A stretch of DNA of 64,000 bases from Rhynchospora pubera. Lineage: Eukaryota; Streptophyta; Magnoliopsida; Poales; Cyperaceae. Position 1 is the stretch's first letter, and the number at the start of each line of letters is the position of its first letter. The stretch spans positions 233,944,742 to 234,008,741 of the forward strand of contig CM051460.1 of NCBI GenBank assembly GCA_028095005.1, read 5' to 3'. This document shows, one piece after another, positions 55,017 to 64,000 of the stretch. A program made the position numbers and the translations under genes. Under the pieces are notes generated by a model. That model worked only from the letters and a program-made list of their open reading frames with translations, had not been told where the DNA came from and made no database searches.

Positions 55017-58000
55017 ATGTCTACAATTACAATATATGTCAACCAATGTCCAACTTTTGGTGCTTCCTACTTCCACATCGGTTGTAGTATGCATACCACA
55101 TTTGCTGAAATTCGAAATGAATTATACAGCAGGCTACAGATTTTAGAAACCCAGTACACTTTGAATATCCATGGTCGTTACAATGAAATTGTAAATGGGA
55201 GATATGAATCACTATTTCTTCCTGTAAATTCTGAAGATCAATGGCGCCTTTTTTACCACGAGACATTCGAGACGAGAGGGTTACCGATTATTGAGTTGCA
55301 TGTTGATTTCATCCCCGTATATGGCACGGGACCAGATCTAAACCTAACACCCCTTGACGAGCCCGGTAGCAGTGAGCCAAACACTTCCTTAAACCTTATG
55401 TGTGGCCAGCAATCCACCCCTTACCAATACACTGGCGAACAGTCCGTTCCTACGCAAGACAATAACACATCAGGAGATGAAGTCGAGGTTGCCGATGGTG
55501 ATGAAGATGAGGGTCCGGCGACTTACTCCGACCTTCCCACCGGAGAAGAATATACCGATGTGGATGACTTCTCCGAGAGAGAAATGCATTTTTATTCAAA
55601 CTGCGACCAGCCATACGTTTCAGGAAGGACGGACTTGCACCATCCTGTAAGTGAATTGTGTGATATTTCCATGTTTGAGTATGCTGGTATGCCGGAGCGT
55701 AGTTTAGGGCCACAAGGCGAACTTGCTGTTGGTAAACGATTCGGTTCCAAAAAACAATTAATTCTAGCTGTCTGTGATGTTTCATGCAAAACAAATCGAG
55801 AAGTTCGAACGGAAACTAGCAATAAACAAAAAATTGTAATGGTTTGCATGCAAAAACCGAATTGTAAGTGGCGATTGTATGGTAGACGTGAGAGTTATAA
55901 TACAAATTGGAAGATCTCTACCAATCCAAATGAGCATATTTGTTCGAGACCCCCGGGCCAAAAGGGTCACGCAAACCTTACAGCTAGTCTCATTGCCGAA
56001 CACGTTAGGGATGAATTGAAAAAAAATTTGGGAAAAAGTGTCCAGGACATAGGAAGCCTCATAAGGGCTAGATATCCACGTATTGAACCGACTTATAATA
56101 AACTATGGCGTGGGAGGGAGCGAGCGTTGGAGCAATTGTTTGGGTCCTGGGAAGGGGCCTACAATAAACTTCCACGCCTCCTGGAGGCAATGAAGGCGAC
56201 AACCCCAGGAACGAAATACACAATAGTTTCTTGGCCTACAAACGATCCTAACGTTGGCGTCTTCAAGATGGCAGCCTGGGCTTTTGGTCCGTGCATAGAA
56301 GCGATGAAATATGCCAGACCTGTTATCTCAATTGATGCTAGTTTTTTATCGGGCCGATACAAAGGTAGATTGTTCTCAGTGTGTGGTTATGATCCAGAAA
56401 ATCGATTAATTCCGGTTGCATTCGGATTGGGCGAAAAAGAAGATAAGGATACTTGGGGATGGTTTATGTCTTGGGTTAGATGTGAAGTTTTAGGCCGGAA
56501 CACTAGATACTGTGTCATATCTGACCGTCATAAGGCAATAAAAGCGGTATTTGCATCCGTAGATTACGGTTGGAAGGCACAAGGTGCGCATGCAGTAGCG
56601 ATTCATCGGTTCTGCATGCAGCATGTTGCGGAAAACTTATGGAAGGAGGCTGGCGGGTCACAAGATGCTGATTTGAAAAACTTTTTCAAATGTAGACTTG
56701 CTAACAAGAAAAACCCTAGACGTTTTAGAGAGAATTGGGGAGTTCTGAAGGAAAATAACCTGAGAGCTTATCAGTACCTAAGAAATTGTGGTAAAATTAA
56801 TGAAAATGACAACAACGAGCGGCCAAAACTATATAAATGGGCTCAGAGTTTTGACAAGGGGCATCGGTGGGGTATAATGACGAGTAATGGATCGGAGAGT
56901 CTGAATAATGTGTTTAGAATAGAGAGAAGATTACCAGTGACAGCACTTATAGAAGGCACGTGGTATAAATGTGCCAACTGGATGAACAAGCGAACACAAG
57001 AAGCACTTCAAAGGTTGAGTTTAGGAGAAAGATGGCCGGAAGGAGTAAAGAATAAATTGATCAAGCATGATGGAAAATCACGTAAGTACTTAAAGAAAAA
57101 GAATTTAATTCATTCATTAATTTTAATCCATTTTGAACTAACTTCATCTTTTTGTTTCAATCTCAGAGGAGTTTATGAGCACATTCGTGTTAAGATTGGA
57201 CCTTGGAGAATTTCGCGTGAAAGTTCGCGAGGAGTACCGTGATGGTGTAGGCTACGATTATTCCCATTACACAGTTCAAATTCCACCCGACATGGAGCAA
57301 ACCGATGTGCAATTGCCCTTCACTCGAACCACATGTGAGTGCCAAAAACCACAATTGACAGGTATCCCTTGCGCACATGTCATTGCTGTTTGCAGGGAGA
57401 CAAATTACAATGTAGATCAATTCGTGGATGGTCACTATAGCATGCAAAACCAGCACATGATTTGGTCAGCAGGTCGGTTTCATTGTTACAAAGATGAGGA
57501 AGAGTGGCCAGTTTATACAGGTCCGATAATTGTCCCCGACAAGAGTTTGGTCAATCGAGGAAGGCGCAAAATCATTCGTGCAGAGATGTGGATGGATAGG
57601 ATGGAAGGAAGGAAAGGTGGAGGTTCCACGAGAAAAAACAAAAAGAAAAATCAAGGAGAAGCTTCAACCAGTCAACCGCGACTAGCAGCACCTCAACCCC
57701 CATATCCGATGGACGCATTGCAATCCGGTCGATACACCAGTAGACCACCAACAAGGGCCAACAGTCCAAGAAGGGCAGCGAGTACTGAACGTACGGTTCG
57801 GACTCGTCAAACACCCATTCAACCAGGACGAATGTCATTGCATGTTGATCCACGAAGCAACAATAATAGGGAGGACCAAGGATCTGTACAACCACAGAGA
57901 AATTCTATAAGCATTGATCCACGGGTAAGAGATGTCGCATCTGGAAATATGAGAAGTGAGTCGGCTAGATTTCCAACACATCAAGGCAATACATCAGGGG

Positions 58001-58071
58001 AGAGAGGACGAAAAGGATTGTTTGGGGGGAAATTTGGCAATATACTGTCTTTCGGTAGGAAAAAAAAATGA
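55017..58071 (+). CDS. mudrA: mudrA-like Mutator transposase, copy 2 (full length)
   Basis: Exons 55017-57081 and 57167-58071 with an 85-bp GTAAGT...CAG intron; product 989 aa. The domain order is as in copy 1: PB1-like N-terminus, acidic linker, MuDR zinc DNA-binding domain, MULE DDE domain (Asp440, Asp503, Glu627) and a SWIM finger, then a basic Ser/Pro/Gln-rich tail of about 140 residues that is cut off in copy 1. Only two residues differ before the tail: EMHFYS for EMPFYS and DQPYV for DQSYV. The A run before the end has nine A (eight in copy 1), which makes this protein end GRKKK, six residues earlier. No lesion was seen, so a working transposase is plausible. Confidence 0.93.
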
Positions 58072-58412
58072 AATAATTGAAGATTAAGGGTTGTCGTAAT
58101 TTTATATATTGTAATGGAATGTATTGTAAGAGAATATACTATTATTTTATGAATTTCGAAATTATATATTATAATTTTTATGCATTCTAATTTTAGTTTT
58201 AATTTAGTATTATTTTATGTATTATTATTTTATGCATTCTAATTCGATCTGTCAAGAAGAGCATTGACAGACATGCATTCTTGTTATCTACAAAATCCTA
58301 AAAGGCTTTCAGAAGCAGTTAATTAACTCGTATAATGGGACCCTCAGCATTCAATTAACTATTTAGCGTTGGGAAGCAGTTAATTAGCGTTGAGAAGCAG
58401 TTAATTAGCTCG

Positions 58413-58704
58413 TTTTATAAAACGCGCTAAAAGGTTTTGTACCCTTTTATAAAACGCGCTAAAAGACTTTGTACCCTTTTATGAAACGCGTTAAAAGGCT
58501 TTACCCTATTATAAAACGCGTTAAAAGGCTTTACCCTATTATAAAACGCGTTCAAAGGCTTTACCCTTTTATAAAACGCGCTAAAAGGCTTTTTACTCTT
58601 TTATAAAACGCGCTAAAAGGCTTTACCCTTTTATAAAACGCGTTAAAAGACTTTGTACCCTTTTATAAAACGCGTTAAAAGGCTTTATCTTTTTATAAAA
58701 CGCC
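58413..58704. repeat. 30-32 bp tandem array with CGCG half sites, copy 2
   Basis: Identical unit order to the array at 5939-6230: nine full units and one partial. Confidence 0.9.
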
Positions 58705-59017
58705 CAATTCTCGCATCTCTCATTCTCACCTCTGAATATCATTCTCATCTCTCATTCTCACCTCTCTCATTCTCACCTCTCAATGTTAATAAGTGCAAAA
58801 TTGTAATAAGAGACTTTCCGGTGGAATCTGTTATTATGTACGAAGGTCGGCCCAGATGGACAGCTCGCTAACTTCATCATCATCTGAGGTAGACCAACAC
58901 TCTGCTGCCTACGATCATGGGTAATGGGCGGTAGAGTTCTGCCGACCCAATTAGGGAAGAACTCGACGACTGTCGAAGGCTCTCGCAGAATTGGGCAACT
59001 GTCCAAGAGTCTCCGCA

Positions 59018-59167
59018 AATCGTTGTTTTCATATTAATGAGAATTATTGTAATGAAAATTGTTATTAATTTAAAATCGTTGTTTTCATATTAATGAGAAT
59101 TATTGTAATGAAAATTGTTATTAATTTAAATCGTTGTTTTCATATTAATGATAGTTATTGTAATGAA
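59018..59167. repeat. about 57-bp tandem repeat, copy 2
   Basis: Same 2.7-unit array as at 6543-6692. The T run behind it is interrupted by AA here. Confidence 0.85.
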
Positions 59168-59329
59168 TTTTTTTTTTAATTTTTATATTAATTAGTTGTA
59201 AATATTACATATGAAGTTCATATTTTAATTCATACAATAACATAAATTCTAGATATGAAGTTCATATTACAAATTAAATTTCATAGAAAATAAAATAGAT
59301 AAATTCCATTATTCTAGCACAATTAAACT

Positions 59330-59584
59330 CTAATTTTTCTCCACTTCCTTAACCTCTTTATTCTTCTCCTCCTCCTTATTCTCACTAGAACTCTCATCTA
59401 TTTTAACCCCCATACTAAAATCAGGGCTCCTGCCACATCCTGGAGGGAAACGACGTACAGCCGAGACGGCCCTTCTCTTCAGAGGGCCGTAAAATGGGGT
59501 CCTTTTTGCTCCCACATTAGATGTTCCCTCTCCCACCTTGGATGTTTCCTCCCCCATCTTATTATTGTTTTGAGCCTTCTCCAT
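59330..59584 (-). CDS. MULE accessory protein, 84 aa, copy 2
   Basis: Same protein as 6855-7109, without any amino-acid change. It carries the KRRAVSAVRRFPPGCGR stretch and an acidic/basic C-terminal tail. The TATATATA box is near 59655-59664. It converges on the transposase gene. The function is unknown; the comparison with SUVH5/6 N-termini is from memory. Confidence 0.6.
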   Translation of the reverse strand: MEKAQNNNKMGEETSKVGEGTSNVGAKRTPFYGPLKRRAVSAVRRFPPGCGRSPDFSMGVKIDESSSENKEEEKNKEVKEVEKN

Positions 59585-60059
59585 TTCTCAAATTTCTGAT
59601 TTTACGTGTCATTTGTTTGTGATTTTGTGATACGAAATAGGAGAACGAATTGAGATATATATAGGCAATTATTTAGCCGTTTATAAAACGCGCTAGAATA
59701 GGGTCTAAAACGGTGCTCAAACAAAGTATCACGCTGCTCAAAAAGTGGACTCCACCTTTTAGCGCGTTTATAAAACGCGTTGGAATCCTTGGAACGCGTT
59801 TTATAAACGCGCTAAAAGGTGGAGTCAGGTAACGCAGTTAAACAGACTGACAGCCTGCGAAAGTATTGAATTCCATTAACTTAGCCCTTCGTACGCGTTT
59901 ATAAAACGCGCTCAAACCTTATTACGCGTTTTATAAACGCGTACGAAGGGTTGAGTCTATAAATAGTCCTCCTTCTCCGCAAATTCACGTCGAAAATTTA
60001 GAAATCAAAAACCAAAACTTTAGAGAAGTTACGCAGAGAAAAGAAACCGAGAAAACATA
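59585..60059. promoter_or_regulatory. divergent promoter with palindrome cluster 3, copy 2
   Basis: Same layout as 7110-7584: a left-facing TATA near 59655, inverted ACGCG/TTTATAAA pairs at about 59676-59944, and a right-facing TATAAATA at 59958-59965. A base change near 60000 (AATTTAG for AATTCAG) lies in the leader. Confidence 0.6.
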
Positions 60060-60365
60060 ATGTCAACTAAACCACGTCATGTTTGTACCGGTGTGCTTCT
60101 ACAAGGAGATGGAGGAATAAGTAAACGAGATATTCTTCGGCACGTCTACTTGCACTATCCTTCCGACAAATTTTACGTGAAGGTTTTTCAACGCGACGTT
60201 TTTGAAGTCAGAGGGCCGAAATATTGGACGGATGCAGTTAAGAGGGATGGAGGATATCATGTCCGACGTGGAGATGGAATCGTTTGGTTGCGTTTGCAAC
60301 AGGCATGTCCTCCTGGGTTTGAAAATCACCCGTTAAATGGAAATGACATATATCATTTGGACTGA
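60060..60365 (+). CDS. MULE accessory protein, 101 aa, copy 2
   Basis: Same protein as 7585-7890, identical in amino-acid sequence, with the same TATAAATA box upstream. No domain recognised. Its constant presence in both copies and its own promoter make it a likely third gene of the element. Confidence 0.6.
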   Translation: MSTKPRHVCTGVLLQGDGGISKRDILRHVYLHYPSDKFYVKVFQRDVFEVRGPKYWTDAVKRDGGYHVRRGDGIVWLRLQQACPPGFENHPLNGNDIYHLD

Positions 60366-60773
60366 TTATTAGGTTTCTATAATTAGATGTTTTTATTATT
60401 GTGTGTTCTATAATTAGGTTTTCTATAATTATATGTTTTCATTATTGTGTGTTCTATTATTATCTGTTTTCTTTTATGTTTTAGTATATGTATTAATTCG
60501 TGTAGTATATGTGTTGTAAGTTTTATTATCTAATTTATTTTAGTTTTTATTTTATCCATTTTCATTTTTATTGTGAAATTCGAAATATTAATATTAATAG
60601 ACTTAATATTTAAATAAATTATATTAGAAATTACAACTCAATGAACATTATAACAAAAAACACAATACAAATTAAAAATTACAATTTATTAAAATTTTGA
60701 ACCACACAATACACAACAAAAAAAATTACAAAATGCATAATATTAAAATTTTGAACCACATAAAAAAAAATTG

Positions 60774-61115
60774 TAGAGGATCCATTGCTAAGGGTGGGAA
60801 GAGAAAACATCACCGCAACTTATAGAAAAGAGTCGGGCGACTGATTATCACCTTAACCCCCTCTTTTTCTGAGACTTGGATGAGGATGACTCCATGTATG
60901 CAGATTCTCATCCAAGGATGCCGGCTGCGGTGTTATGGCTCGTAGACCCAGCCCAACAAACCGTCCTCTACACGTAATAACAGATTCCACAGAAAAGTTT
61001 TTATTTTAAAGTTGGTGGAATATTAATAGCCATAAGGATTGTGTGCGACTCTGTATCAGTGAATAAGTGTGCCGCATACAACCCTTATGGCTATTAGTTT
61101 CGCACCAACTAATAT
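60774..61115. other. segment with nested stems, copy 2
   Basis: All stems described at 8298-8635 are kept, including the perfect AATAGCCATAAGG / CCTTATGGCTATT pair. The few substitutions (for example ACCCCCTC for ACCCTCTC) fall outside the main stems. Confidence 0.4.
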
Positions 61116-61244
61116 TATTTTGCATTCCACCATCTGACTCTTCTTTTCCTCTCATTTTTTTCTTTTTTTCAGATCTTTTCTCTTTTTTTTTTTTGATTTT
61201 GGACGACAGAAGGATGGGTATATTTATATGGAAATCAGATCTCT

Positions 61245-61446
61245 CGAACGCGTTTTATAAAAGGGTAAGAACTCTTCTTACGCGTTTTATAAACGCGTAA
61301 AATCAGAAAATAACGCGCAAACTCAGAAACTTTCGCCGCAATTACTGCAGCTTTTAGCGCGTTTTATAAACGCGTTTTAAGGCTTGTAGCGCGTTTATAA
61401 AACGCGTTCGAGAGGAGAGAGAGAGGCGCGGTTTATAAACGCGTTG
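61245..61446. repeat. palindromic module cluster 4, copy 2
   Basis: Same as 8769-8967, reaching into the right TIR. Confidence 0.8.
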
Positions 61447-61729
61447 GAACTTTCTTCTTATTAAAAAAAAAAATAAATAATTCTTTGTATTAAATTTTTT
61501 TGTGTCTGAATTTTTATATTAAATAATTTCGGAATTCTCTGCCTTATTCTAATTCGAGTATTTTGATGGAATTAGTTCCGACAAGCCACAGGAGAGAGGT
61601 TATTTGTAGGGTAGGTCACATGGGTGGGACCGGAGAAAGATAAAATAATAAGGACCCCTAGATTTCGTCATTTTAACAGTGGCAACGTTTGGTTTAATTA
61701 ATCGTTCAATATTATTAAGATATTATTAA

Positions 61730-62040
61730 CAATATTACTATATTGTTAATTATATTAATTTAATTTTTTAATTAATCCATAGGTAATTATATTATTATGA
61801 TGAATACCATAATTATTATTTTTAAGACAATTAATCTAATTATATTATTAATTATTAATTAATATAATTATTTCAATTATATTATTAATTAATATTAATA
61901 ATATAAGGATAATAGTAATAATAATTATAATTAAAATAATGATTGTATTAACCATTATTATTATGTTATACTTATAAGTATATAATAATAATAATAATAA
62001 CAATAATAATAATAATTATTATTATTATTATTATTTTAAT
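61730..62040. repeat. AT-only low-complexity tract
   Basis: Almost pure A/T, with ATTAATTATATTATTAATTA phrases and (AAT)n/(ATT)n runs at 61981-62036 that can fold back on each other. No coding capacity. Confidence 0.8.
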
Positions 62041-62238
62041 GACTTATAATGAAAAATTGTTCAAAACAAAATCAAATCATTATTATATTCTTTTCTTTCC
62101 TTATTCTTATTCACAACACACCATCCAAACAACATCTCCTTATTCATAAATAGACAATTCTCCTAATTCTAATTCAAGATTCTTATTCATAAATTTCCTT
62201 ATTCATTCTTATTCATTCCACTTCCAAACACACCCTAA

Positions 62239-62468
62239 GGGTGTGTTTGGATAGGACGGGAATATGGAATATGAATAACGAATTTCGATTTGCGTGCTTA
62301 TTCTTATTCTTGTGCAACCCAAACAACATAGGAATAAGGAATAAGGACCCTTATTCCTATACTAACAAAACCATGACATAAGAATAAGGAATAAGGATAA
62401 CCACGCAAATCGAAATTCCTTATTCTTATTCCCTATTCCCGACTTATTCCGTTGTATCCAAACACATC
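62239..62468. mobile_element. MITE (CGATTTGCGTGC type), copy 2
   Basis: Ends GGGTGTGTTTGGATAGGACG and GTATCCAAACACATC. AATTTCGATTTGCGTGC returns as CACGCAAATCGAAATTCC. Closely related to 18400-18630. It starts directly behind the element that ends at 62235. Confidence 0.8.
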
Positions 62469-63203
62469 ATATTCTCACTCACATCCAAACACAACCGTTG
62501 TTATGAACTTATTATTAAAGCTGAATATAAACAAACCAAGTTGAGCTTTCTTCAAATTTCTCATGAAATAATTTCAGACATCTTTAAATCTACAACAAAC
62601 CCATAAGAATGCAAATATAGTCGGTTCTCAGTCTAGCTCAAAAAAGTACTTGACAAAAATGCATATATAACTTCCATCACCGTCTAATTAATCCTCTAAT
62701 GGCGTGTGCCATATCTGATTAGGCCTTCGCAATACCTTTAATTTGTTCCTCTTGAAAACAAATTTAAATTATCGGCAATACCTTCATATTTGAGGAAGGG
62801 AAAGAAGACATGACGACAAATATTATATATCAGACCCTAGAGGTGCATATCTAAATTTGAAATGCCTACCAACCAGCAATGAAATGAATGGGTAAAAAAG
62901 AAGAAAACATATTATATTTCAGATGCTAGCCAACAGCCGTCCTTTGAGCAGAGGCAGAGGCGAGGAAAAGAGAAAAGGTCCCAGGAGGTCTCTTGCTATC
63001 TTGCGATGGTGGCTAGGGTTTTGAGGTCTCCTGGTCAAAATCGAAGTAGCGGTGAGACTGAGGTAAGGAAGGTGAGCAAGAAAGAAAGAAAGAGGCGATA
63101 AAAAAAGGCTTCTACCAGAGATCAGAGACATAGGAAGAAATCTGTAATTAATTAATTTCATAAACAAATTTAGGGTCTTCGTACTGGAACCCATCAATCG
63201 ACG
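62469..63203. other. intergenic, no gene seen
   Basis: AT-rich. A minus-strand open frame at 62919-63239 runs into the next element and has no domain, so it is not called. Confidence 0.4.
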
Positions 63204-63970
63204 AAGTGATTTGGACACCACTAAAAAGTGATACCACACCGCTAAAATCTTTTTAATGACTAAAATACCCTCTATTACACTTCTAACTCATTTCATCTTG
63301 CTCCATGTAGTCTCCATACCGCCTTAAACCCATAAAATAGCAAAAACATAAAAATAATGATGCTTACAAATTTCGACTTCTCAAATTCATTGTGAGAGAT
63401 ACAAATTGTTAAGTTTAGAAAAACACACAAATTATTGAAACGCTAGTTCAAAAAGTAATCAAAAGAGATTGGTTGATGTCAAATTTACATCATTTATCTT
63501 AAGCATCTGACATAAATTTAAATTTCATATTTTATTAGAGATTCAAGACTAGTTTTAAACAAAAAGAAAAAAATATTTTAATCGCTTTGTAATTTTTTGG
63601 CCTGACGTGCCATTTTCTGTTGCAAGAAAATACAATATAAAGTAAAATAAAAAAACGATATGGTGTCTTTTGGATATTATTAAAAAAAAATTCAAATATG
63701 CAATGTATTATTTCTAACTTTCAAACAGAAGTTTCATTCAAAACTCTTAATGACAAAGAATTATATAATTTAGTCTAAATTTAAGAGAATAAATAACAAA
63801 TTAATAATTTATATCAATATTATTTATTATATATCGATTGAACAAATATTATGTCAACCACACAACTTTTTTTATTTGAGGTATGGAGCATATTCAATTA
63901 CCGAGGGTATTTTAGTCATTGAAAGTTTTTGATGGTGTAGTATCATTTTTAGGGGGTGTCCAAATCAATT
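63204..63970. mobile_element. non-autonomous inverted-repeat element
   Basis: The left AAGTGATTTGGACACCACTA ... AATGACTAAAATACCCT is inverted on the right as AGGGTATTTTAGTCATT ... GGGGGTGTCCAAATCAATT. TIRs are about 75 bp and imperfect. The interior is AT-rich and noncoding. The target duplication was not identified because the right flank is short. Confidence 0.6.
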
Positions 63971-64000
63971 CCCAGGGAGGAGGTACGGAATAAGAGGTAA

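Larger units (their letters stand above)
54551..61532 (+). mobile_element. autonomous-type Mutator-like element, copy 2
   Basis: Complete 6,982-bp element with the same termini, TIRs, four palindrome clusters and three genes as copy 1. The perfect 9-bp duplication AATTCTCTG flanks it at 54542-54550 and 61533-61541. It differs from copy 1 by only a small number of substitutions and homopolymer changes (for example at the T run near 59168). This copy has the full-length transposase, so it is the better candidate for an active element. Confidence 0.95.
54464..62235. mobile_element. MITE-like host element split by MULE copy 2
   Basis: The ends GGGTGTGTTTGGGAACG and CACTTCCAAACACACCC are inverse, with TTA before and TAA after. 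Without the MULE the element would be about 780 bp, with many CTTATTC phrases on the right arm (62095-62225) and GAATAAGCTTATTCACTGAA on the left. The middle right part is an AT-only tract. Confidence 0.5.

Noticed and set aside
62919..63239. A 106-residue minus frame
   Set aside because: No domain, and the 5' part overlaps an inverted-repeat element.

Overview
The window is nuclear DNA of a flowering plant. It has introns with plant splice sites, a coiled-coil NLR gene, a plastid-type isomerase, a PRAF-type RCC1/FYVE gene, a piece of plastid 23S rRNA inserted in the nucleus, and many MITEs. The N-terminus of the NLR looks most like monocot CNLs I remember, so a monocot is my tentative guess. 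Most of the sequence is AT-rich and transposon-derived.

Layout. 1-2.07 kb: a MITE split by a Mutator-type MITE. 2.08-9.05 kb: a complete Mutator-like element (MULE copy 1). 9.06-19.4 kb: MITEs, a decayed tandem repeat, a hAT element and an LTR-like remnant. 19.4-25.9 kb: a PRAF-type gene (+). 26.8-29.8 kb: MITEs and a long-TIR element. 30.0-33.3 kb: a ribose-5-phosphate isomerase 4-like gene (-). 33.9 kb: plastid 23S fragment. 36.0-36.3 kb: BUD13 pseudogene (+). 36.5-42.0 kb: a second MULE family, encoding a FAR1/FRS-like transposase with one nonsense codon and carrying a captured piece of a Ran GTPase gene. 43.5 kb: a 202-bp near-perfect palindrome. 45.8-49.75 kb: a CC-NB-LRR pseudogene (-). 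50.1-54.5 kb: dense MITE and hAT insertions. 54.55-61.53 kb: MULE copy 2, nearly identical to copy 1. 61.5-64 kb: AT-rich DNA and MITEs.

The most unusual content is the twin MULE. Both copies are about 6.98 kb, have about 144-bp terminal inverted repeats, and sit in perfect but different 9-bp target duplications (AATTTTAGC and AATTCTCTG), so they moved recently. Each has three genes: a spliced mudrA-like transposase (+), an 84-aa protein on the minus strand, and a 101-aa protein (+). The last two share a divergent promoter filled with ACGCGTTTATAAA palindromes. The same palindromic module recurs at both ends and in a tandem array behind the transposase gene. The 84-aa protein has a KRRAVSAVRRFPPGCGR stretch which, from memory, resembles the N-terminal motif of plant SUVH5/6 H3K9 methyltransferases; this suggests a link to silencing, untested.

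Host genes: the PRAF-type gene and the RPI4-like gene look intact over most of their exons. The PRAF start and the last RPI4 exon are unresolved, and one RPI4 intron is in frame only if read as an AT-AC intron.
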